From the NCBI RefSeq assembly GCF_008974245.1, contig NZ_BBZI01000008.1, positions 487,516 to 551,515 on the forward strand: 64,000 nucleotides of DNA, written 5' to 3'. Source of the stretch: Streptomyces abyssomicinicus (GTDB taxonomy: Bacteria; Actinomycetota; Actinomycetes; Streptomycetales; Streptomycetaceae). Position 1 is the first letter of the stretch. The number at the start of each line of letters is the position of its first letter. Positions 48,845-56,251 of the stretch are shown here, piece after piece. A program made the position numbers and the translations under genes. The notes under the pieces were generated by a model that saw nothing but the letters and a program-made list of their open reading frames with translations, ran no database searches and was not told the DNA's origin.

Positions 48845-50965
48845 ATGCCGCTCGCACACCGCCTCGCCGACGCCCGGTTACGCCCGCCCCGGCCCTCCGG
48901 CGGCGGCCGCAGACGCCCGGCCGCCGCCCTGGCCTGCGCCCTGGCCACCGTGGCCGCGCTGGCCGCCGTCCCCCCGGCCCCGGCGGCCGCCGACCAGGCC
49001 GCCGAGGCGGCGACCGTCGAGGTCTCCGTCAACGCTGGCGCGGGCCTCGGCACGATCGACAAGGCGGCGTTCGGCGTGAACACCGCGATCTGGGACTCGC
49101 ACATGAACGACCCCGAGGTGGCCGACCTCATGAGCGCGGCGGGCGTCGGGGTGATGCGCTACCCCGGCGGCTCCTACGGCGACATCTACCACTGGAAGGA
49201 CCACACCGCCCCCGGCGGCTACGTGGCCCCGGGCACCAGCTTCGACGAGTTCATGGGCACCGTCCGCGCCACCGGCTCCCAGCCGATGATCATCGCGAAC
49301 TACGGCACCGGCACCCCGCAGGAGGCCGCCGACTGGGTCCGCTACGCCAACGTCACCCGCGGTTACGGCGCCAAGTACTGGGAGATCGGCAACGAGATCT
49401 ACGGCAACGGCCACTACGGCAGCGGCTGGGAGGCCGACGACCACCCGGACAAGAGCCCCCGGGAGTACGCGCGCAACGTCCTCGCCTACGCCGAGGCCAT
49501 GAAGGCCGTCGACCCGACGATCAAGATCGGCGCCGTGCTGACCACCCCGGGCGACTGGCCCGACGGCATCACCGGCGAGGGTGACGCGGCCGACTGGAAC
49601 CACACCGTGCTCTCCGCCGTCGCCGGCACCGTCGACTTCGCCGTCGTGCACTCCTACCCCGGCGGGGCCACCGCCGACGAGGCCCTGGACCGGGCCAACC
49701 GGCTGCCGGGGCAGCTGCGCGAGGTCCGCCGCCAGATCGACCGCTACGCCGGGGCGCGCTCCTCGAAGATCGGCATCGCCCTCACCGAGGTCAACTCCAA
49801 CGTCCAGATGAACAGCCGCCCCAACGGCCTGTTCGCCGCGGACACCTACATGACGGCGCTGGAGAACGGCGTCTTCAACGTCGACTGGTGGAACACCCAC
49901 AACGGCCCGGACAAGGTCCAGACGGTGGACGGCGACACCGACTTCAACGACTACGGCCTGCTCTCCAGCGGCGGCTGCGTCGGTGACGTCTGCCAGCCGG
50001 CCGTCAACACGCCGTTCCACCCCTACTTCGGCCTGAAGTCCCTCACCAAGCTCGGGCGTCCGGGCGACACCATGGTCGCCTCCTCGACCAGCGACGACCA
50101 GGTCTCCTCGCACGCCGTGCACCGCGCCGACGGCACCCTGAGCGTGATGCTGATCAACAAGGACCCGGACGCCACCCACACGGCGCGGATCGACTACGCC
50201 GGGTTCACCCCGACCACCCAGGCGCCGGTCGTCCACCGCTACGGCCGCGGCGACACCGACGTCACCCGGGTCACCGCGACCACCGGCGGCGTGCAGGAAC
50301 TGCCGCCCTACTCGATCACCACGGTGACCGTCTCCCCGCACTCGGCGGCCGCCTCGGTCGGCGCGCCCGGCGCCCCGAAGGTCACCTCCGTGGACAGCTC
50401 CACCGCGACCGTGAGCTGGACCGCCCCCGCGAACGGCAAGGCGGTGCGCTACGAGGTCTACGAACGCCTGGGCACCAACGCCCAGTTGCTCGGCAGCTCG
50501 ACCTCCACCTCGGCCACGCTGCACAACCTCCCGCCGGGCTCCGAGCACACCGTCAACGTCCTCGCCCGGGACGCCGACGGCCGGCTCTCCCGCCCGTCGG
50601 AGCCGCTGACCTTCGCCACCACCGCGCCGCGGGACAGCAGCTGCCTGGTCAACTACCGCGTGGACACCGGCTGGGGCAACGGCTTCGTCGCCACCGTCAC
50701 GGTGTCCAACCTGGCCGACACCGCGATCAACGGCTGGACGCTGGACTTCGCCTGGCCCTCCTCCGGCCAGTCGGTCCAGAGCTCCTGGAACGCCAATGTG
50801 ACCGGCTCGGGTACGCGCGTCCACGTGACCGACAACGGCCAGAACGCGCTGCTGGCCCCGAAGGGCGGCTCCACCGCCACGTTCGGGTTCGTCGGCGCCA
50901 ACGACGGGGCCAACCCGACGCCGACGACGTTCACCCTCAACGGCACGGTCTGCCGCACCTCCTGA
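48845..50965 (+). CDS. Secreted CBM2 glycoside hydrolase (arabinofuranosidase-like, clan GH-A)
   Basis: A 706-residue exported enzyme: signal peptide (to about residue 48), a catalytic TIM-barrel domain (about 55-500), an FN3 module (507-594, APGAPKVTSVDSSTATVSWT) and a C-terminal CBM2 cellulose-binding module (597-706, SCLVNYRVDTGWGNGFVATV). Catalytic glutamates fit clan GH-A: Glu184 in WEIGNEIYG (acid/base) and Glu315 in IALTEVNSN (nucleophile). The shape recalls GH51-type alpha-L-arabinofuranosidases, though an endoglucanase is possible. The CebR box upstream ties it to cellulose use. GAGGAGG precedes the ATG. Confidence 0.85.
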   Translation: MPLAHRLADARLRPPRPSGGGRRRPAAALACALATVAALAAVPPAPAAADQAAEAATVEVSVNAGAGLGTIDKAAFGVNTAIWDSHMNDPEVADLMSAAGVGVMRYPGGSYGDIYHWKDHTAPGGYVAPGTSFDEFMGTVRATGSQPMIIANYGTGTPQEAADWVRYANVTRGYGAKYWEIGNEIYGNGHYGSGWEADDHPDKSPREYARNVLAYAEAMKAVDPTIKIGAVLTTPGDWPDGITGEGDAADWNHTVLSAVAGTVDFAVVHSYPGGATADEALDRANRLPGQLREVRRQIDRYAGARSSKIGIALTEVNSNVQMNSRPNGLFAADTYMTALENGVFNVDWWNTHNGPDKVQTVDGDTDFNDYGLLSSGGCVGDVCQPAVNTPFHPYFGLKSLTKLGRPGDTMVASSTSDDQVSSHAVHRADGTLSVMLINKDPDATHTARIDYAGFTPTTQAPVVHRYGRGDTDVTRVTATTGGVQELPPYSITTVTVSPHSAAASVGAPGAPKVTSVDSSTATVSWTAPANGKAVRYEVYERLGTNAQLLGSSTSTSATLHNLPPGSEHTVNVLARDADGRLSRPSEPLTFATTAPRDSSCLVNYRVDTGWGNGFVATVTVSNLADTAINGWTLDFAWPSSGQSVQSSWNANVTGSGTRVHVTDNGQNALLAPKGGSTATFGFVGANDGANPTPTTFTLNGTVCRTS

Positions 50966-50991
50966 CCGGCCTGCCCCGCCCCGGCGGGCCA

Positions 50992-51031
50992 CGTCCGCCG
51001 GACCCCGCCCCCGGGCCGGGTCCGGCGGACG
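50992..51031 (+). terminator. Hairpin terminator after the hydrolase gene
   Basis: CGTCCGCCGGACCC (50992-51005) and GGGTCCGGCGGACG (51018-51031) form a perfect 14-bp stem with a 12-base loop, 27 bases after the stop. Confidence 0.8.
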
Positions 51032-51135
51032 CCGCGCACCCGCCCGCGGTACCGGCGCCCCCGGCACCGCCGGTGTTCCGGCGAGGCTCTACGATCGGCG
51101 TCCGCCGGGGAAAGGGGCGGTCCGGGTCCGGGCCG

Positions 51136-51465
51136 ATGATCAACGACGAGTGCGACGTCGACGCCGCCGCCCTGGAGGTCTTCGCCAACGCCCTTCCGGA
51201 CCACCACCGGCGGACGATCCACGCGATCCGCGCCATTCTCTGCGAAGGTTTCGTCGCCACCGCCCTGGCGCCGGCCGAACGGGCCGGGGCCGCGCTGCGG
51301 TGGGAGGCACCGCGGGACGAGCGGGCACGGCTGCGGGCACAACTGCCCGCCGACTCCGCCGAGGTCGTCGCCTCTGCGGAGGACGAGGGACTGCGCGCGA
51401 TGCGGGAAGCGGTCCGGTGGCTCGACGGACGGATGGGCCCGGTGACCGGCCGGTACGACGACTGA
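51136..51465 (+). CDS. Small hypothetical protein
   Basis: A 109-residue, acidic, helical protein (MINDECDVDAAALEVFANAL, ending RMGPVTGRYDD) that I do not recognise. The frame has normal Streptomyces codon bias throughout. The ribosome binding site is weak (AAAGGGG about 20 bases upstream), so the start may be wrong. No domain, signal or membrane segment. Confidence 0.55.
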   Translation: MINDECDVDAAALEVFANALPDHHRRTIHAIRAILCEGFVATALAPAERAGAALRWEAPRDERARLRAQLPADSAEVVASAEDEGLRAMREAVRWLDGRMGPVTGRYDD

Positions 51466-51573
51466 CGCCCGACTCCCGCGCCGCCGGACGGACTTCGGCA
51501 CGGACACCCATTGCCCTCGCCCCCGCTCTCGGCTTGGCTACCTCCTGAGGATGTCCGACGAACAGAGGGAACC

Positions 51574-52116
51574 GTGGACGCGACGGTAGTGGCTGTCAGC
51601 CGCAACGAGGAGTACAGCTTCACCAAGCCCAACCAGGAGAGCGTCACGCTGCTCGCCGGGCTCGGGGTGGAGGGGGACGTCCACGCGGGGGTGACCGTGA
51701 AGCACCGGTCACGCGTCGCCGCGGACCCCACCCAGCCGAACCTGCGGCAGGTGCACCTGATCCACTCCGAGCTCTTCGACGAGCTCGCGTCCGCCGGGTA
51801 CATGGTGGCCCCCGGCGAACTCGGGGAGAACATCACCACCCAGGGCATCGACCTGCTCGGGCTGCCGACGGGCACCCTGCTGCGGCTCGGTGAGGAGGCG
51901 GTCGTCGAGGTGACCGGGCTGCGCAACCCCTGTCTGCAGATCGACGGCTTCCAGCGCGGGCTGCTGAGGCAGGTCGTGGGCCGCGACGAGGCGGGCGACG
52001 TGATCCGCAAGGCGGGCGTCATGAGCGTCGTCCGCACCGGCGGCGTCGTCCGCCCCGGGGACACCGTCACGGTCACCCTCCCGGCGGAACCCCACCGCCC
52101 GCTCGAGAAGGTCTGA
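51574..52116 (+). CDS. MOSC domain protein
   Basis: A 180-residue MOSC (molybdenum cofactor sulfurase C-terminal) domain protein. The fold landmarks are AGLGVEGDVHAG near residue 27, GELGENITTQGIDLLGLPTG near 88, and the conserved GLRNPCLQIDGF with the Cys that binds the cofactor, near 118. Such stand-alone proteins reduce N-hydroxylated compounds or handle molybdenum cofactor sulfur. GTG start with AGAGGGA close by. Downstream is a 40-bp palindrome terminator. Confidence 0.87.
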   Translation: MDATVVAVSRNEEYSFTKPNQESVTLLAGLGVEGDVHAGVTVKHRSRVAADPTQPNLRQVHLIHSELFDELASAGYMVAPGELGENITTQGIDLLGLPTGTLLRLGEEAVVEVTGLRNPCLQIDGFQRGLLRQVVGRDEAGDVIRKAGVMSVVRTGGVVRPGDTVTVTLPAEPHRPLEKV

Positions 52117-52137
52117 GCCCGCTCCCGCCCGGCGGGG

Positions 52138-52177
52138 GGCCGGCGTGCGCCCGGGAGCTCCCGGGCGCACGCCGGCC
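52138..52177. terminator. Perfect 40-bp palindrome, bidirectional terminator
   Basis: The 40 bases are perfectly self-complementary around GAGCTC, with arms GGCCGGCGTGCGCCCGGGAG and its exact complement. It lies 21 bases after the MOSC stop and 6 bases after the convergent IF-1 gene stop, so it can end both transcripts. Confidence 0.85.
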
Positions 52178-52183
52178 GCGAGC

Positions 52184-52408
52184 TCAGTTGCGGTACCGGT
52201 AGAGGATCCGGCCCCGGGTCAGGTCGTACGCGCTGAGTTCCACGAGCACGCGGTCGAACGGGAGGATCCTGATGCGGTTCTTCCGGATCTTCCCGCTGAT
52301 GTGCGCGAGCACGTGGTGCCCGTTCTGCAGTTCCACCCTGAAGGTGGCGTTGCGCAGGCACTCGGTGACGGTGCCCTCCATCTCCAGGCCGTTCGCTTGT
52401 CTCGCCAA
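52184..52408 (-). CDS. infA: Translation initiation factor IF-1 paralogue
   Basis: A 74-residue S1/OB-fold protein matching IF-1: GTVTECLRNATFRVELQNGH, VLAHISGKIRKNRIRILPFD and AYDLTRGRILYRYRN. It binds the 30S A site. It differs from the canonical actinobacterial IF-1 at several places (LPFDRVLVELSAYD rather than LPDDRVVVELSPYD), and the canonical gene belongs to the ribosomal protein cluster, so this is a second copy. The TTG start and GCGGGAC-type weak ribosome binding site suggest low expression. Confidence 0.87.
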   Translation of the reverse strand: MARQANGLEMEGTVTECLRNATFRVELQNGHHVLAHISGKIRKNRIRILPFDRVLVELSAYDLTRGRILYRYRN

Positions 52409-52485
52409 GATGTCCCGCTTCCGGAATCGATGGGTCCCACGGGCCCGGTCGGCCCGTGTCCGTGCGTGGTCGGGGGCGGCCGCGC

Positions 52486-53208
52486 TCAGCGGCGCACCGG
52501 CTCCAGGCAGCCGGTCGCCCGGCGTGCTCCGGCGCTCCGGGCCGGCGCGCGGGCCGGTGCGTCGGAGTCGTCCACCTCGGCCCAGGCGTACGCGATCCCG
52601 TCCCGGTGCGGCCGTTCCGGCGCGTGGGCCGGCAGCGCCCGCCCGACGCCCTGCCGCCGCCGGTCCGGCCGGACGGCGTTCAGCCCCACCCCTGCCCGAC
52701 GCCTTACCCGCGCTGCCCGGACCAGTCCGACGTACGCGCCGTCATCCTCCCGGACCGCCACCGCGTACGCCGACGGGTCCCCCAGCGTGTCGCCGGGCGG
52801 CCCGGCCGGCGGCCCGGGGGTGTGCGGGCCCATGGTGGCTCCGGCCTCGTCACGGATCGCGCGGTCCGGCGCCGCCCGCGGTATACCTTCGTCCGCCGCG
52901 CCGGCGGGCAGGACCTTCACCCCCGCCGGGGGCCGCGCCGAGCCGAGCCCGCTCACGCGGGGGTCGGTGGGGAGGTCGTACGCCCCCTCGCGGCGCCCGG
53001 CGGTGAAGCCGAACCGCTCCCGGCGCGCCGCCGTGTCGGGGTCGTCCTCGCCGACCAGGGGGTGCAGGTGGTCGTCCTCGCCGACCAGGGTGTGCAGCGG
53101 GGCGGGCAGGTCCGCCGGCATCGCGGCGGCGAGGGAGTCGAAGGCGGCGTCCGCCACCGCCTCCCACCGCGCCTGCGCGACCCGCGTGATCGTCACCGTT
53201 TCCTCCAT
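52486..53208 (-). CDS. GNAT-like protein, degraded appearance
   Basis: A 240-residue protein. The C-terminal half reads as a GNAT domain (YVGLVRAARVRRRAGVGLNA, RRRQGVGRALPAHA, GIAYAWAEVDDSDAPARAPA), but Pro replaces residues normally Leu or Ala in the acetyl-CoA helix, so activity is doubtful. The N-terminal half is poorly conserved and holds a duplicated HTLVGEDDHLHPLVGEDD from a 30-bp tandem DNA duplication (53041-53097). GAGAGG precedes the ATG. Confidence 0.6.
   Translation of the reverse strand: MEETVTITRVAQARWEAVADAAFDSLAAAMPADLPAPLHTLVGEDDHLHPLVGEDDPDTAARRERFGFTAGRREGAYDLPTDPRVSGLGSARPPAGVKVLPAGAADEGIPRAAPDRAIRDEAGATMGPHTPGPPAGPPGDTLGDPSAYAVAVREDDGAYVGLVRAARVRRRAGVGLNAVRPDRRRQGVGRALPAHAPERPHRDGIAYAWAEVDDSDAPARAPARSAGARRATGCLEPVRR
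53041..53097. repeat. 30-bp tandem duplication inside the GNAT-like gene
   Basis: GTCGTCCTCGCCGACCAGGG starts at 53041 and again at 53071. The second unit differs at one position in the shared part. It keeps the reading frame. Confidence 0.75.
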
Positions 53209-53265
53209 GGTGTTCGCCTCTCAGAAGTGCCTGGTGGAAGAGGCGCTCCCGACGACACACCTGGG

Positions 53266-53319
53266 TCAGTCGCACACCGTGACGGAAGGAGGGAGCACCC
53301 ACCTCGGAACAACGTTCAC
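53266..53319 (-). CDS. Candidate 17-residue leader peptide
   Basis: Upstream of the GNAT-like gene a GTG start, preceded by a strong GGAGGAGG, opens a frame reading MNVVPRWVLPPSVTVCD and a TGA. It ends about 58 bases before the next start codon. It could be a translated leader or an accident of G-rich sequence. Confidence 0.25.
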   Translation of the reverse strand: MNVVPRWVLPPSVTVCD

Positions 53320-53472
53320 GGGTCTCACCTCCTCCGGCTACGTCACGGCCGGCCACAAGCCAACAGCGCGCCCGTCGCCCCGTCCACCGTATTTCCCTGA
53401 GCACGAGCGCCTACTCCCGGCCGAGTACGCCGACGGGTTGTCCGCCGCGCGCCGCGGCGCGAGGGTGTCCCC

Positions 53473-54219
53473 ATGCGCCGACTCCTCCTGCTCGCCCCGC
53501 TGTTGCTGCTGACCGCCGGTTGCGGGCTGTTGGTGCCGTCCGCCGAGGACGAGGCGGCCGGCGCCGCGCGGGAGGCGGCCAGGGCGGCGGCCCTGCGGCT
53601 CGACAGCCAACGCCCGCGCACGGCGGAGGAGGTCGGGCGCTCCGCCTCCGGCATCGACGGGGTCGAGGTCCTGCGCCTGACCGGCACCTCCACCCACGAC
53701 GGCGACGGCGTCGGCGTGGTCGTCCGCACGTCCGGTTCGGCAATGGAGGCGGGGCTCGCCCCCGAGGAGGTCACCGTGCTGCGCTGCTTCGCGCTGCGGG
53801 TGTCGCCCCGCGCCGGATGGGGCGCGGGAACCGAGGACCCTGAGGACGTGGACTGCCCGGACGGCCCTCCGCTCGCCTTCGCCCCGCCGCCCGAACCGCC
53901 CCGGCTGCCGTACGAGGAACTCCGCGCGGAGCTTCCCCGGGTGCCGGAGGGCGGCCGGGCGGACGAGGCCGAGGTGCGGCGGGCGCTCACCGCCCTGGAT
54001 CTCGATCCGGCGATCCGCACGGAGGTGAAGGCGGACGGCGGCCGGGTCGGCGTCCTGCTGGCGGTGGAGGGCAACGGCTTCGACGCGCAGGACTGCCTCC
54101 TGGCCCGGGTGGCCCCCGGTGCCACCGAGGTGTGGTCACCGCCCCGGATGCAGCGGATGCCCGGTGAGGGTGGCTGCAGTGTCGGCTTCGCCCTGGACCC
54201 GCTCCCGGCACCGCACTGA
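53473..54219 (+). CDS. Lipoprotein
   Basis: A 248-residue exported protein with a lipoprotein signal (MRRLLLLAPLLLLTAGCGLL, lipobox LTAGC, Cys17). Four further Cys could form disulfides. It has no recognised domain and is Pro/Glu/Arg rich in the middle (PPPEPPRLPYEELRAELPRV). No strong ribosome binding site is visible before the ATG. Confidence 0.78.
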   Translation: MRRLLLLAPLLLLTAGCGLLVPSAEDEAAGAAREAARAAALRLDSQRPRTAEEVGRSASGIDGVEVLRLTGTSTHDGDGVGVVVRTSGSAMEAGLAPEEVTVLRCFALRVSPRAGWGAGTEDPEDVDCPDGPPLAFAPPPEPPRLPYEELRAELPRVPEGGRADEAEVRRALTALDLDPAIRTEVKADGGRVGVLLAVEGNGFDAQDCLLARVAPGATEVWSPPRMQRMPGEGGCSVGFALDPLPAPH

Positions 54220-54257
54220 CGGCCGCCGACGGTGACGGGACCGCCGGGCCGGTCACC

Positions 54258-54335
54258 GACGCGGCCGGCCCCCGGCGGAAGGGACGGCCCCGCCCCGACG
54301 CGGCAGGCCCCCGGCGGAAGGGACGGTCCCACCCC
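54258..54335. repeat. 39-bp tandem repeat, two copies
   Basis: A unit starting GACGCGGCCGGCCCCCGGCG covers 54258-54296 and 54297-54335, with three differences. It lies between the convergent lipoprotein and hydroxyacid dehydrogenase genes and is non-coding. Confidence 0.75.
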
Positions 54336-54354
54336 GACGGCCCGCTGCCCGCGG

Positions 54355-55341
54355 TCAGTCGCCCAGGACCCGCACCGGTTCTCCCGCGAGCCACGCCTCG
54401 ATGTCCTCGACCGCCTCGCGGTAGTACGTGCGGTAGTTGGCGCGCGACACGTACCCGAGGTGCGGGGTGGCCAGCAGACGCGGCGCGGTGCGCATCGGAT
54501 GGTCGGCGGGGAGGGGCTCGGCGTCGAAGACGTCCACGGCGGCGCCGGCGATCCGACCCTCCCGCAGCGCGGCCAGCAGGGCGTCCTGGTCGACCAGTCC
54601 GGCGCGCGAGGTGTTCACCAGGTACGCGTCCGGCTTCAGCAGCGCCAGCTCGGCCGCGCCCACGATGTTCCGGGTGGTCTCCACCAGCACCAGGTGGAGG
54701 GTGACGAAGTCGGAGGTGCGCAGGAGTTCCTCCTTGGCGGGCACGAAGCCCACGCCCGCCGCCGCGGCCCGGTCCGCCGTCAGGTGCGGGCTCCAGGCGA
54801 CGACGTCCATGCCGAACGCCTGCCCCACCGCCGCCACCTGCGTGCCGAGCTTGCCCAGGCCGACGACGCCCAGCCGCCTCCCGTGCAGGTCGGCGCCGAC
54901 GGTGGACTGCCAGGGGCCGCCGGTGCGCAGCGCCTCGTTCTCCGTGACGAGGCCCCGCGCGAGCCCCAGCAGCAGCGCCCAGGTCAGCTCGACCGGTGGG
55001 TGGGACAGGCTGCCGGTGCCGCAGACCGTCACGCCTGCGCGCGCCGCGGCGGCGTGGTCGATCACGGAGTTGCGCATCCCGGAGGCGATCAGCAGCCGCA
55101 GCCGGGGCAGCCGGTCCAGGAGCGAGGCCGGGAACGCCACCCGTTCCCGCAGGGTGACCACGATGTCGAAGTCGGCGACGGCGGAGGCTAGTTCGTCCTC
55201 CGAGCCGAAGTGCTCGTGGAAGGGGACCACCTCGACCCGGTCCGCCAGGCGCTCCCAGTCGGCGGAGCCGAGGGCCGCGTCCTGGAAGTCGTCGAGCACC
55301 GCGCAGCGCAACCGCATGCCGTCGTCTCCCGGCTCTCTCAT
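54355..55341 (-). CDS. D-2-hydroxyacid dehydrogenase family protein
   Basis: A 328-residue NAD-dependent dehydrogenase of the phosphoglycerate/formate dehydrogenase class. The Rossmann motif is RLGVVGLGKLGTQVAAVGQA (near 155). The catalytic residues lie in NTSRAGLVDQDALLAAL (Arg), GAAVDVFDAEPLPADHP (Glu) and LLATPHLGYVS (His). It interconverts 2-hydroxy and 2-oxo acids. It starts 12 bases after the ComB-like gene, so the two are co-transcribed. It may act on a product of the ComB reaction. Confidence 0.88.
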   Translation of the reverse strand: MREPGDDGMRLRCAVLDDFQDAALGSADWERLADRVEVVPFHEHFGSEDELASAVADFDIVVTLRERVAFPASLLDRLPRLRLLIASGMRNSVIDHAAAARAGVTVCGTGSLSHPPVELTWALLLGLARGLVTENEALRTGGPWQSTVGADLHGRRLGVVGLGKLGTQVAAVGQAFGMDVVAWSPHLTADRAAAAGVGFVPAKEELLRTSDFVTLHLVLVETTRNIVGAAELALLKPDAYLVNTSRAGLVDQDALLAALREGRIAGAAVDVFDAEPLPADHPMRTAPRLLATPHLGYVSRANYRTYYREAVEDIEAWLAGEPVRVLGD

Positions 55342-55353
55342 GGTCAGGTCCCC

Positions 55354-56115
55354 TCAGTCCCGCGCCGCCTCGCCGCCGTCCCCGTGTGCGGGACCGCCTG
55401 CCGTGTCCGAAGCCGCGTCCGCCGCCGATCCTGCCTCACCCGGCCGGCGGAGGGGGCGCAGCACGGCCATCCCCTCCTCGAGGGCGACCGCCATCGCGAA
55501 GTCGAACCGGTCCACCTCCAGGCACAGCCTCACGTCGTCGGGGTGGTTGCCCTCGCGCCGCCCGGCGCGCAGGTCGTCCGCGGCCGGGGAGGTCCGCGCG
55601 CGGTCCAGGTAGGGGCGGGGGTCGGCCCGGTCGCCGGCCAAGAGCCGTCGCAGGTACGCGGCGCAGGCCAGGTCCTCGGCGGCGCGGCCGTCCTCGCCGG
55701 TGGCCACGAAGGTCACCGGGCCGGCGCCGGCGTCCGCGAGGGCCCGGGCCGTCGCGCCGGCCACGGCGAAACTCGCGCACAGCGCGAGGTCCGCCTCGGC
55801 GACCGCCAGCGCACCGACGGTTCCCGCCGTGGTCTTCTGCACCACGGTGCGGCCGGTCAGCTCGGCCTCCCGGAGCAGGCCGGGCGAGTTGACCAGGTCG
55901 AACCCGCGGGCCGGCGCCCCGTCCTTGAGCGCGAGCCAGCCGGGGTGCCCCGCCTTGAGCTCGAGGGCCTCGTCCGCGTCGGCGGCGAGGACGATCCTGT
56001 CGGCGCCTCGGTGGAACGCCCACGCGGCGGTGGTGAACGCCCGCATCACGTCGATCACCACGGCCACCTTCTCGGTGCCGTCCACCCCGGGTATGCCGAC
56101 CACACGTGAGTCCAT
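55354..56115 (-). CDS. 2-phosphosulfolactate phosphatase family protein (ComB-like)
   Basis: A 253-residue protein of the ComB family: VAVVIDVMRAFTTAAWAFHR near the N-terminus, AGTVGALAVAEADLALCASF near 97, and FVATGEDGRAAEDLACAAYL near 135. In methanogens ComB makes sulfolactate in coenzyme M synthesis. Streptomyces does not make coenzyme M by that route as far as I know, so the natural substrate is open. Upstream member of a unit with a D-2-hydroxyacid dehydrogenase. The C-terminal tail (AADAASDTAGGPAHGDGGEA) is disordered. Confidence 0.85.
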   Translation of the reverse strand: MDSRVVGIPGVDGTEKVAVVIDVMRAFTTAAWAFHRGADRIVLAADADEALELKAGHPGWLALKDGAPARGFDLVNSPGLLREAELTGRTVVQKTTAGTVGALAVAEADLALCASFAVAGATARALADAGAGPVTFVATGEDGRAAEDLACAAYLRRLLAGDRADPRPYLDRARTSPAADDLRAGRREGNHPDDVRLCLEVDRFDFAMAVALEEGMAVLRPLRRPGEAGSAADAASDTAGGPAHGDGGEAARD

Positions 56116-56190
56116 GCCGGGATGCTCTCATCCCGCCGCACCGGTCGCCACGGTCCCTCACACCGCCCGCCCTCCCCCGCTGAGGGCAGC

Positions 56191-56228
56191 GTTCCCCGCG
56201 GGAAACGGGAGGGATGCGGTCGGGAAAC
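56191..56228. promoter_or_regulatory. GlnR-like half-sites upstream of the nir operon
   Basis: GAAAC occurs at 56202 and 56224, exactly 22 bases apart, and GTTCC lies at 56191, 11 bases before the first. GlnR boxes read gTnAC-n6-GaAAC twice with this spacing. It ends 23 bases before the flavoprotein start. Confidence 0.55.
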
Positions 56229-56251
56229 ACCCGCCCCGCACTCTTCCGGGT

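Noticed and set aside
51136..51465. Antitoxin or small DNA-binding protein
   Set aside because: No helix-turn-helix or ribbon motif could be supported; left as hypothetical.
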